A stretch of 64,000 bases of DNA, taken from assembly GCA_947396885.1 (NCBI GenBank), contig OX377204.1:53245139-53309138 (forward strand). Direction: 5' to 3'. The position numbers and the translations under genes were made by a program. This document shows, one piece after another, positions 31,723-42,304 of this stretch; the first letter of the stretch is position 1; every line of letters starts with the position of its first letter. This stretch comes from Heligmosomoides polygyrus polygyrus. Taxonomy: Eukaryota > Nematoda > Chromadorea > Rhabditida > Heligmosomidae. Under the pieces are notes generated by a model. It saw nothing but the letters and a program-made list of their open reading frames with translations. It ran no database searches and had not been told where the DNA came from.

Positions 31723-32937
31723 AGTCATTTTGCAATGGTCCGTGATGCGCAGATTGGGTGGATGGGAGCTAGCGAGTACACGTACGGTGGTCCGCTAGGA
31801 GGTGAAGTTCTTCGTGGACGCAATGGGCTCCATGCCTGTCGGCGGTGCTATGCAGCGATGTCCGAGTGGTTAAGGAGATTGACTAGAAATCAATTGGGCT
31901 CTGCCGCGCAGGTTCGAATCCTACTCGCTGCGAATCGTTTTGCAATGGTCCGTTATGCGCAGATTGGGGGGATGGGAGCTAGCGAGTACACGTACGCGGT
32001 GGTCCGCTAGGAGATGAAGTTCTTCGTGGACGCAATGGGCTCCATGCCTGTCGGCGGTGCTATGCAGCGATGTCCGACTGGTTAAAGAGATTGACTAGAA
32101 ATCAATTGGGCTCTGCCCGCGCAGGTTCGAATCCTGCTCGCTGCGAATCATTTTGCAATGGTCCGTTATGCGCAGATTGGGGGGATGGGAGCTAGCGAGT
32201 ACACGTACGCGGTGGTCCGCTAGGAGATGAAGTTCTTCGCGGACGCAATGGGCTCCATGCCTGTCGGCGGTGCTATGCAGCGATGTCCGAGTGGTTAAGG
32301 AGATTGACTCGAAATCAATTAGGCTCTGCCCGCGCAGGTTCGAATCCTGCTCGCTGCGAATCGTATTGCAATGGTCCATGATGCGCAGATTGGGTGGAGG
32401 GGAGCTATCCAGTACACGTACGCGGTGGCCGGCTCAATGATGAAGTTTTTCGTGGACGCAATGGGCTTGATGCTCGATGCCCGTCGACGGCGCTATGCAG
32501 CAACGTCCGAGTGCTTAAGTAGATTGACTAGAAATCAATTGGTCTCTGCCCGCGCAGGTTCGAATCCTACTCGCTGAGAATCGTTTTGCAATGGTCCGTG
32601 ATGCGCAGATTGGGTGGAGGGTGAACTAGCGAGGACACGTACGCGGTGGTCCGCTAGGAGATGAAGTTGTTCGTGGACGCAATTGGCTTGATGCTCGATG
32701 CCCGTCGACGGCGCTATGCAGCAACGTCCGAGTGCTTAAGGAGATTGACTAGAAATCAATTGGTCTCTGCCCGCGCAGGTTCGAATCCTACTCGCTGAGA
32801 ATCGTTTTGCAATGGTCCGTGATGCGCAGGTTGCGTGGATGGGAGCTAGCGAGTACACGTACGCGGTGGTCCGCTAGGAGATGAAGTTGTTCGTGGACGC
32901 AATGGGCTTGATGCTCGATGCCTGTCGACGGTGCTAT

Positions 32938-33019
32938 GCAGCGATGTCCGAGTGGTTAAGGAGATTGACTAGAAATCAATTGGGCTCTGCCCGCGCAGGT
33001 TCGAATCCTGCTCGCTGCG
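32938..33019 (+). tRNA. tRNA-Ser(AGA), intact (class S)
   Basis: Matches 2156. It is preceded by the spacer form GTCGACGGTGCTAT, usually found before CGA copies, so the gene and its upstream spacer come from different lineages. T run at 33025-33028. Confidence 0.93.
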
Positions 33020-34888
33020 AGTCATTTTGCAATGGTCCGTGATGCGCAGATTGGGTGGATGGGAGCTAGCGAGTACACGTACGGTGGTCCGCTAGGAGGT
33101 GAAGTTCTTCGTGGACGCAATGGGCTCCATGCCTGTCGGCGGTGCTATGCAGCGATGTCCGAGTGGTTAAGGAGATTGACTAGAAATCAATTGGGCTCTG
33201 CCGCGCAGGTTCGAATCCTACTCGCTGCGAATCGTTTTGCAATGGTCCGTTATGCGCAGATTGGGGGGATGGGAGCTAGCGAGTACACGTACGCGGTGGT
33301 CCGCTAGGAGATGAAGTTCTTCGTGGACGCAATGGGCTCCATGCCTGTCGGCGGTGCTATGCAGCGATGTCCGACTGGTTAAAGAGATTGACTAGAAATC
33401 AATTGGGCTCTGCCCGCGCAGGTTCGAATCCTGCTCGCTGCGAATCATTTTGCAATGGTCCGTTATGCGCAGATTGGGGGGATGGGAGCTAGCGAGTACA
33501 CGTACGCGGTGGTCCGCTAGGAGATGAAGTTCTTCGCGGACGCAATGGGCTCCATGCCTGTCGGCGGTGCTATGCAGCGATGTCCGAGTGGTTAAGGAGA
33601 TTGACTCGAAATCAATTAGGCTCTGCCCGCGCAGGTTCGAATCCTGCTCGCTGCGAATCGTATTGCAATGGTCCATGATGCGCAGATTGGGTGGAGGGGA
33701 GCTATCCAGTACACGTACGCGGTGGCCGGCTCAATGATGAAGTTTTTCGTGGACGCAATGGGCTTGATGCTCGATGCCCGTCGACGGCGCTATGCAGCAA
33801 CGTCCGAGTGCTTAAGGAGATTGACTAGAAATCAATTGGTCTCTGCCCGCGCAGGTTCGAATCCTACTCGCTGAGAATCGTTTTGCAATGGTCCGTGATG
33901 CGCAGATTGGGTGGAGGGTGAACTAGCGAGGACACGTACGCGGTGGTCCGCTAGGAGATGAAGTTGTTCGTGGACGCAATTGGCTTGATGCTCGATGCCC
34001 GTCGACGGCGCTATGCAGCAACGTCCGAGTGCTTAAGGAGATTGACTAGAAACCAATTGGTCTCTGCCCGCGCAGGTTCGAATCCTACTCGCTGAGAATC
34101 GTTTTGCAATGGTCCGTGATGCGCAGGTTGCGTGGATGGGAGCTAGCGAGTACACGTACGCGGTGGTCCGCTAGGAGATGAAGTTGTTCGTGGACGCAAT
34201 GGGCTTGATGCTCGATGCCTGTCGACGGTGCTATGCAGCGATGTCCGAGTGGTTAAGGAGATTGACTCGAAATCAATTGGGCTCTGCCCGCGCAGGTTCG
34301 AATCCTACTCGCTGAGAATCGTTTTGCAATGGTCCGTGATGCGCAGATTGGGTGGAGGGTGAACTAGCGAGGACACGTACGCGGTGGTCCGCTAGGAGAT
34401 GAAGTTGTTCGTGGACGCAATTGGCTTGATGCTCGATGCCCGTCGACGGCGCTATGCAGCAACGTCCGAGTGCTTAAGGAGATTGACTAGAAATCAATTG
34501 GTCTCTGCCCGCGCAGGTTCGAATCCTACTCGCTGAGAATCGTTTTGCAATGGTCCGTGATGCGCAGGTTGCGTGGATGGGAGCTAGCGAGTACACGTAC
34601 GCGGTGGTCCGCTAGGAGATGAAGTTGTTCGTGGACGCAATGGGCTTGATGCTCGATGCCTGTCGACGGTGCTATGCAGCGATGTCCGAGTGGTTAAGGA
34701 GATTGACTCGAAATCAATTGGGCTCTGCCCGCGCAGGTTCGGATCCTGCTCGCTGCGAATCGTTTTGCAATGTTCCGTGATGCGCAGATTGGGGGGATGG
34801 GAGCTAGCGAGTACACGTACGCGGTGGTCCGCTAGGAGATGAAGTTCTTCGTGGACGCAATGGGCTCCATGCCTGTCGGCGGTGCTAT

Positions 34889-34970
34889 GCAGCGATGTCC
34901 GAGTGGTTAAGGAGATTGACTAGAAATCAATTGGGCTCTGCCCGCGCAGGTTCGAATCCTGCTCGCTGCG
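34889..34970 (+). tRNA. tRNA-Ser(AGA), intact (class S)
   Basis: Matches 2156. T run at 34976-34979. Followed directly by V at 35102. Confidence 0.93.
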
Positions 34971-35762
34971 AATCATTTTGCAATGGTCCGTTATGCGCAG
35001 ATTGGGGGGATGGGAGCTAGCGAGTACACGTACGCGGTGGTCCGCTAGGAGATGAAGTTCTTCGCGGACGCAATGGGCTCCATGCCTGTCGGCGGTGCTA
35101 TGCAGCGATGTCCGAGTGGTTAAGGAGATTGACTCGAAATCAATTAGGCTCTGCCCGCGCAGGTTCGAATCCTGCTCGCTGCGAATCGTATTGCAATGGT
35201 CCATGATGCGCAGATTGGGTGGAGGGGAGCTATCCAGTACACGTACGCGGTGGCCGGCTCAATGATGAAGTTTTTCGTGGACGCAATGGGCTTGATGCTC
35301 GATGCCCGTCGACGGCGCTATGCAGCAACGTCCGAGTGCTTAAGGAGATTGACTAGAAATCAATTGGTCTCTGCCCGCGCAGGTTCGAATCCTACTCGCT
35401 GAGAATCGTTTTGCAATGGTCCGTGATGCGCAGATTGGGTGGAGGGTGAACTAGCGAGGACACGTACGCGGTGGTCCGCTAGGAGATGAAGTTGTTCGTG
35501 GACGCAATTGGCTTGATGCTCGATGCCCGTCGACGGCGCTATGCAGCAACGTCCGAGTGCTTAAGGAGATTGACTAGAAATCAATTGGTCTCTGCCCGCG
35601 CAGGTTCGAATCCTACTCGCTGAGAATCGTTTTGCAATGGTCCGTGATGCGCAGGTTGCGTGGATGGGAGCTAGCGAGTACACGTACGCGGTGGTCCGCT
35701 AGGAGATGAAGTTGTTCGTGGACGCAATGGGCTTGATGCTCGATGCCTGTCGACGGTGCTAT

Positions 35763-35844
35763 GCAGCGATGTCCGAGTGGTTAAGGAGATTGACTCAAAA
35801 TCAATTGGGCTCTGCCCGCGCAGGTTCGGATCCTGCTCGCTGCG
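35763..35844 (+). tRNA. tRNA-Ser body with CAA (Leu) anticodon, box-B mutant
   Basis: A class B copy in which the loop CTCGAAA has become CTCAAAA, so the anticodon (35796-35798) is CAA, matching the leucine codon UUG. The acceptor, discriminator G and long variable arm remain those of serine, so if made and charged by seryl-tRNA synthetase it would place serine at UUG. The T loop TTCGGAT breaks box B, so expression is doubtful. It arose by a single G to A change and is the only such copy seen. Confidence 0.8.
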
Positions 35845-35975
35845 AATCGTTTTGCAATGTTCCGTGATGCGCAGATTGGGGGGATGGGAGCTAGCGAGTA
35901 CACGTACGCGGTGGTCCGCTAGGAGATGAAGTTCTTCGTGGACGCAATGGGCTCCATGCCTGTCGGCGGTGCTAT

Positions 35976-36057
35976 GCAGCGATGTCCGAGTGGTTAAGGA
36001 GATTGACTAGAAATCAATTGGGCTCTGCCCGCGCAGGTTCGAATCCTGCTCGCTGCG
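35976..36057 (+). tRNA. tRNA-Ser(AGA), intact (class S)
   Basis: Matches 2156. T run at 36063-36066. It follows the odd CAA copy at 35763. Confidence 0.93.
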
Positions 36058-36275
36058 AATCATTTTGCAATGGTCCGTTATGCGCAGATTGGGGGGATGG
36101 GAGCTAGCGAGTACACGTACGCGGTGGTCCGCTAGGAGATGAAGTTCTTCGCGGACGCAATGGGCTCCATGCCTGTCGGCGGTGCTATGCAGCGATGTCC
36201 GAGTGGTTAAGGAGATTGACTCGAAATCAATTAGGCTCTGCCCGCGCAGGTTCGAATCCTGCTCGCTGCGAATCG

Positions 36276-36361
36276 TATTGCAATGGTCCATGATGCGCAG
36301 ATTGGGTGGAGGGGAGCTATCCAGTACACGTACGCGGTGGCCGGCTCAATGATGAAGATTT
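36276..36361 (+). other. Spacer with both terminators lost
   Basis: After the V copy at 36189 the primary site is TATT (36276-36279), and the backup run is reduced to GAAGATTTCG (TTT at 36359-36361). No run of four Ts lies between 36270 and the gene at 36408. Confidence 0.75.
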
Positions 36362-37943
36362 CGTGGACGCAATGGGCTTGATGCTCGATGCCCGTCGACG
36401 GCGCTATGCAGCAACGTCCGAGTGCTTAAGTAGATTGACTAGAAATCAATTGGTCTCTGCCCGCGCAGGTTCGAATCCTACTCGCTGAGAATCGTTTTGC
36501 AATGGTCCGTGATGCGCAGATTGGGTGGAGGGTGAACTAGCGAGGACACGTACGCGGTGGTCCGCTAGTAGATGAAGTTGTTCGTGGACGCAATTGGCTT
36601 GATGCTCGATGCCCGTCGACGGCGCTATGCAGCAACGTCCGAGTGCTTAAGGAGATTGACTAGAAATCAATTGGTCTCTGCCCGCGCAGGTTCGAATCCT
36701 ACTCGCTGAGAATCGTTTTGCAATGGTCCGTGATGCGCAGATTGGGTGGAGGGTGAACTAGCGAGGACACGTACGCGGTGGTCCGCTAGGAGATGAAGTT
36801 GTTCGTGGACGCAATTGGCTTGATGCTCGATGCCCGTCGACGGCGCTATGCAGCAACGTCCGAGTGCTTAAGGAGATTGACTAGAAATCAATTGGTCTCT
36901 GCCCGCGCAGGTTCGAATCCTACTCGCTGAGAATCGTTTTGCAATGGCCCGTGATGCGCAGGTTGCGTGGATGGGAGCTAGCGAGTACACGTACGCGGTG
37001 GTCCGCTAGGAGATGAAGTTGTTCGTGGACGCAATTGGCTTGATGCTCGATGCCCGTCGACGGCGCTATGCAGCAACGTCCGAGTGCTTAAGGAGATTGA
37101 CTAGAAACCAATTGGTCTCTGCCCGCGCAGGTTCGAATCCTACTCGCTGAGAATCGTTTTGCAATGGTCCGTGATGCGCAGGTTGCGTGGATGGGAGCTA
37201 GCGAGTACACGTACGCGGTGGTCCGCTAGGAGATGAAGTTGTTCGTGGACGCAATGGGCTTGATGCTCGATGCCTGTCGACGGTGCTATGCAGCGATGTC
37301 CGAGTGGTTAAGGAGATTGACTCGAAATCAATTGGGCTCTGCCCGCGCAGGTTCGAATCCTACTCGCTGAGAATCGTTTTGCAATGGTCCGTGATGCGCA
37401 GATTGGGTGGAGGGTGAACTAGCGAGGACACGTACGCGGTGGTCCGCTAGGAGATGAAGTTGTTCGTGGATGCAATTGGCTTGATGCTCGATGCCCGTCG
37501 ACGGCGCTATGCAGCAACGTCCGAGTGCTTAAGGAGATTGACTAGAAATCAATTGGTCTCTGCCCGCGCAGGTTCGAATCCTACTCGCTGAGAATCGTTT
37601 TGCAATGGTCCGTGATGCGCAGGTTGCGTGGATGGGAGCTAGCGAGTACACGTACGCGGTGGTCCGCTAGGAGATGAAGTTGTTCGTGGACGCAATGGGC
37701 TTGATGCTCGATGCCTGTCGACGGTGCTATGCAGCGATGTCCGAGTGGTTAAGGAGATTGACTCGAAATCAATTGGGCTCTGCCCGCGCAGGTTCGGATC
37801 CTGCTCGCTGCGAATCGTTTTGCAATGTTCCGTGATGCGCAGATTGGGGGGATGGGAGCTAGCGAGTACACGTACGCGGTGGTCCGCTAGGAGATGAAGT
37901 TCTTCGTGGACGCAATGGGCTCCATGCCTGTCGGCGGTGCTAT

Positions 37944-38025
37944 GCAGCGATGTCCGAGTGGTTAAGGAGATTGACTAGAAATCAATTGGGCTCTGCCCGC
38001 GCAGGTTCGAATCCTGCTCGCTGCG
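37944..38025 (+). tRNA. tRNA-Ser(AGA), intact (class S)
   Basis: Matches 2156. T run at 38031-38034. The spacer has a private GCAATTGTCCG. Confidence 0.93.
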
Positions 38026-39692
38026 AATCATTTTGCAATTGTCCGTTATGCGCAGATTGGGGGGATGGGAGCTAGCGAGTACACGTACGCGGTGGTCCGC
38101 TAGGAGATGAAGTTCTTCGCGGACGCAATGGGCTCCATGCCTGTCGGCGGTGCTATGCAGCGATGTCCGAGTGGTTAAGGAGATTGACTCGAAATCAATT
38201 AGGCTCTGCCCGCGCAGGTTCGAATCCTGCTCGCTGCGAATCGTATTGCAATGGTCCATGATGCGCAGATTGGGTGGAGGGGAGCTATCCAGTACACGTA
38301 CGCGGTGGCCGGCTCAATGATGAAGTTTTTCGTGGACGCAATGGGCTTGATGCTCGATGCCCGTCGACGGCGCTATGCAGCAACGTCCGAGTGCTTAAGG
38401 AGATTGACTAGAAATCAATTGGTCTCTGCCCGCGCAGGTTCGAATCCTACTCGCTGAGAATCGTTTTGCAATGGTCCGTGATGCGCAGATTGGGTGGAGG
38501 GTGAACTAGCGAGGACACGTACGCGGTGGTCCGCTAGGAGATGAAGTTGTTCGTGGACGCAATTGGCTTGATGCTCGATGCCCGTCGACGGCGCTATGCA
38601 GCAACGTCCGAGTGCTTAAGGAGATTGACTAGAAACCAATTGGTCTCTGCCCGCGCAGGTTCGAATCCTACTCGCTGAGAATCGTTTTGCAATGGTCCGT
38701 GATGCGCAGGTTGCGTGGATGGGAGCTAGCGAGTACACGTACGCGGTGGTCCGCTAGGAGATGAAGTTGTTCGTGGACGCAATGGGCTTGATGCTCGATG
38801 CCTGTCGACGGTGCTATGCAGCGATGTCCGAGTGGTTAAGGAGATTGACTCGAAATCAATTGGGCTCTGCCCGCGCAGGTTCGAATCCTACTCGCTGAGA
38901 ATCGTTTTGCAATGGTCCGTGATGCGCAGATTGGGTGGAGGGTGAACTAGCGAGGACACGTACGCGGTGGTCCGCTAGGAGATGAAGTTGTTCGTGGACG
39001 CAATTGGCTTGATGCTCGATGCCCGTCGACGGCGCTATGCAGCAACGTCCGAGTGCTTAAGGAGATTGACTAGAAATCAATTGGTCTCTGCCCGCGCAGG
39101 TTCGAATCCTACTCGCTGAGAATCGTTTTGCAATGGTCCGTGATGCGCAGGTTGCGTGGATGGGAGCTAGCGAGTACACGTACGCGGTGGTCCGCTAGGA
39201 GATGAAGTTGTTCGTGGACGCAATGGGCTTGATGCTCGATGCCCGTCGACGGCGCTATGCAGCAACGTCCGAGTGCTTAAGGAGATTGACTAGAAATCAA
39301 TTGGTCTCTGCCCGCGCAGGTTCGAATCCTACTCGCTGAGAATCGTTTTGCAATGGTCCGTGATGCGCAGATTGGGTGGAGGGTGAACTAGCGAGGACAC
39401 GTACGCGGTGGTCCGCTAGGAGATGAAGTTGTTCGTGGACGCAATGGGCTTGATGCTCGATGCCTGTCGACGGTGCTATGCAGCGATGTCCGAGTGGTTA
39501 AGGAGATTGACTCGAAATCAATTGGGCTCTGCCCGCGCAGGTTCGGATCCTGCTCGCTGCGAATCGTTTTGCAATGTTCCGTGATGCGCAGATTGGGGGG
39601 ATGGGAGCTAGCGAGTACACGTACGCGGTGGTCCGCTAGGAGATGAAGTTCTTCGTGGACGCAATGGGCTCCATGCCTGTCGGCGGTGCTAT

Positions 39693-39774
39693 GCAGCGAT
39701 GTCCGACTGGTTAAAGAGATTGACTCGAAATCAATTAGGCTCTGCCCGCGCAGGTTCGAATCCTGCTCGCTGCG
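39693..39774 (+). tRNA. tRNA-Ser(CGA), H/V recombinant
   Basis: Combines the H-type D arm GACTGGTTAAAGAG with the V-type CGA anticodon and AGGC variable arm; followed by TATT. Elsewhere H and V are neighbouring separate units, so one H-to-V exchange that lost a unit explains it. Unique. Confidence 0.8.
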
Positions 39775-41448
39775 AATCGTATTGCAATGGTCCATGATGC
39801 GCAGATTGGGTGGAGGGGAGCTATCCAGTACACGTACGCGGTGGCCGGCTCAATGATGAAGTTTTTCGTGGACGCAATGGGCTTGATGCTCGATGCCCGT
39901 CGACGGCGCTATGCAGCAACGTCCGAGTGCTTAAGTAGATTGACTAGAAATCAATTGGTCTCTGCCCGCGCAGGTTCGAATCCTACTCGCTGAGAATCGT
40001 TTTGCAATGGTCCGTGATGCGCATATTGGGTGGAGGGTGAACTAGCGAGGACACGTACGCGGTGGTCCGCTAGGAGATGAAGTTGTTCGTGGACGCAATT
40101 GGCTTGATGCTCGATGCCCGTCGACGGCGCTATGCAGCAACGTCCGAGTGCTTAAGGAGATTGACTAGAAATCAATTGGTCTCTGCCCGCGCAGGTTCGA
40201 ATCCTACTCGCTGAGAATCGTTTTGCAATGGTCCGTGATGCGCAGGTTGCGTGGATGGGAGCTAGCGAGTACACGTACGCGGTGGTCCGCTAGGAGATGA
40301 AGTTGTTCGTGGACGCAATGGGCTTGATGCTCGATGCCCGTCGACGGCGCTATGCAGCAACGTCCGAGTGCTTAAGGAGATTGACTAGAAACCAATTGGT
40401 CTCTGCCCGCGCAGGTTCGAATCCTACTCGCTGAGAATCGTTTTGCAATGGTCCGTGATGCGCAGGTTGCGTGGATGGGAGCTAGCGAGTACACGTACGC
40501 GGTGGTCCGCTAGGAGATGAAGTTGTTCGTGGACGCAATGGGCTTGATGCTCGATGCCTGTCGACGGTGCTATGCAGCGATGTCCGAGTGGTTAAGGAGA
40601 TTGACTCGAAATCAATTGGGCTCTGCCCGCGCAGGTTCGAATCCTACTCGCTGAGAATCGTTTTGCAATGGTCCGTGATGCGCAGATTGGGTGGAGGGTG
40701 AACTAGCGAGGACACGTACGCGGTGGTCCGCTAGGAGATGAAGTTGTTCGTGGACGCAATTGGCTTGATGCTCGATGCCCGTCGACGGCGCTATGCAGCA
40801 ACGTCCGAGTGCTTAAGGAGATTGACTAGAAATCAATTGGTCTCTGCCCGCGCAGGTTCGAATCCTACTCGCTGAGAATCGTTTTGCAATGGTCCGTGAT
40901 GCGCAGGTTGCGTGGATGGGAGCTAGCGAGTACACGTACGCGGTGGTCCGCTAGGAGATGAAGTTGTTCGTGGACGCAATGGGCTTGATGCTCGATGCCC
41001 GTCGACGGCGCTATGCAGCAACGTCCGAGTGCTTAAGGAGATTGACTAGAAATCAATTGGTCTCTGCCCGCGCAGGTTCGAATCCTACTCGCTGAGAATC
41101 GTTTTGCAATGGTCCGTGATGCGCAGATTGGGTGGAGGGTGAACTAGCGAGGACACGTACGCGGTGGTCCGCTAGGAGATGAAGTTGTTCGTGGACGCAA
41201 TGGGCTTGATGCTCGATGCCTGTCGACGGTGCTATGCAGCGATGTCCGAGTGGTTAAGGAGATTGACTCGAAATCAATTGGGCTCTGCCCGCGCAGGTTC
41301 GGATCCTGCTCGCTGCGAATCGTTTTGCAATGTTCCGTGATGCGCAGATTGGGGGGATGGGAGCTAGCGAGTACACGTACGCGGTGGTCCGCTAGGAGAT
41401 GAAGTTCTTCGTGGACGCAATGGGCTCCATGCCTGTCGGCGGTGCTAA

Positions 41449-41530
41449 GCAGCGATGTCCGAGTGGTTAAGGAGATTGACTAGAAATCAATTGGGCTCTG
41501 CCCGCGCAGGTTCGAATCCTGCTCGCTGCG
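41449..41530 (+). tRNA. tRNA-Ser(AGA), intact (class S)
   Basis: Matches 2156, with the CTAAGCAGCG junction. T run at 41536-41539. It is the last canonical copy before a gap of nearly 4 kb. Confidence 0.93.
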
Positions 41531-42304
41531 AGTCATTTTGCAATGGTCCGTGATGCGCAGATTGGGTGGATGGGAGCTAGCGAGTACACGTACGGTGGTC
41601 CGCTAGGAGGTGAAGTTCTTCGTGGACGCAATGGGCTCCATGCCTGTCGGCGGTGCTATGCAGCGATGTCCGAGTGGTTAAGGAGATTGACTAGAAATCA
41701 ATTGGGCTCTGCCGCGCAGGTTCGAATCCTACTCGCTGCGAATCGTTTTGCAATGGTCCGTTATGCGCAGATTGGGGGGATGGGAGCTAGCGAGTACACG
41801 TACGCGGTGGTCCGCTAGGAGATGAAGTTCTTCGTGGACGCAATGGGCTCCATGCCTGTCGGCGGTGCTATGCAGCGATGTCCGACTGGTTAAAGAGATT
41901 GACTAGAAATCAATTGGGCTCTGCCCGCGCAGGTTCGAATCCTGCTCGCTGCGAATCATTTTGCAATGGTCCGTTATGCGCAGATTGGGGGGATGGGAGC
42001 TAGCGAGTACACGTACGCGGTGGTCCGCTAGGAGATGAAGTTCTTCGCGGACGCAATGGGCTCCATGCCTGTCGGCGGTGCTATGCAGCGATGTCCGAGT
42101 GGTTAAGGAGATTGACTCGAAATCAATTAGGCTCTGCCCGCGCAGGTTCGAATCCTGCTCGCTGCGAATCGTATTGCAATGGTCCATGATGCGCAGATTG
42201 GGTGGAGGGGAGCTATCCAGTACACGTACGCGGTGGCCGGCTCAATGATGAAGTTTTTCGTGGACGCAATGGGCTTGATGCTCGATGCCCGTCGACGGCG
42301 CTAT

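Larger units (their letters stand above)
30547..34675 (+). repeat. Second copy of the 26258 block, then divergence (19 units)
   Basis: Starts: 30547 Xs, 30767 Xc, 30987 Pe, 31208 P, 31428 B, 31641 S, 31852 D, 32064 H, 32277 V, 32497 Pt, 32718 P, 32938 S, 33149 D, 33361 H, 33574 V, 33794 P, 34015 Pc, 34235 Xc, 34456 P. It follows the 26258 block through the V unit at 32277, then the order changes to Pt-P-S. S-D-H-V-P recurs at 31641 and 32938 (offset about 1,297 bp). Confidence 0.88.
34676..36849 (+). repeat. Five-unit cassette B-S-V-P-P in tandem (1,087 bp period)
   Basis: First copy: 34676 B, 34889 S, 35102 V, 35322 P, 35543 P. Second copy: 35763 B (anticodon CAA), 35976 S, 36189 V, 36408 Pt, 36629 P. 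The offset is 1,087 bp for the first three units and 1,086 after a one-base loss in the spacer before 36408. The two copies differ at the anticodon of the B unit and in the fourth unit. Confidence 0.88.
36850..42304 (+). repeat. P-rich mosaic block, 25 units
   Basis: Starts: 36850 P, 37070 Pc, 37290 Xc, 37511 P, 37731 B, 37944 S, 38157 V, 38377 P, 38598 Pc, 38818 Xc, 39039 P, 39259 P, 39480 B, 39693 V with H-type D arm, 39913 Pt, 40134 P, 40354 Pc, 40574 Xc, 40795 P, 41015 P, 41236 B, 41449 S, 41660 D, 41872 H, 42085 V. The ordered set Pc-Xc-P-(P)-B recurs four times. About half of the copies are degenerate class P. Confidence 0.9.
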
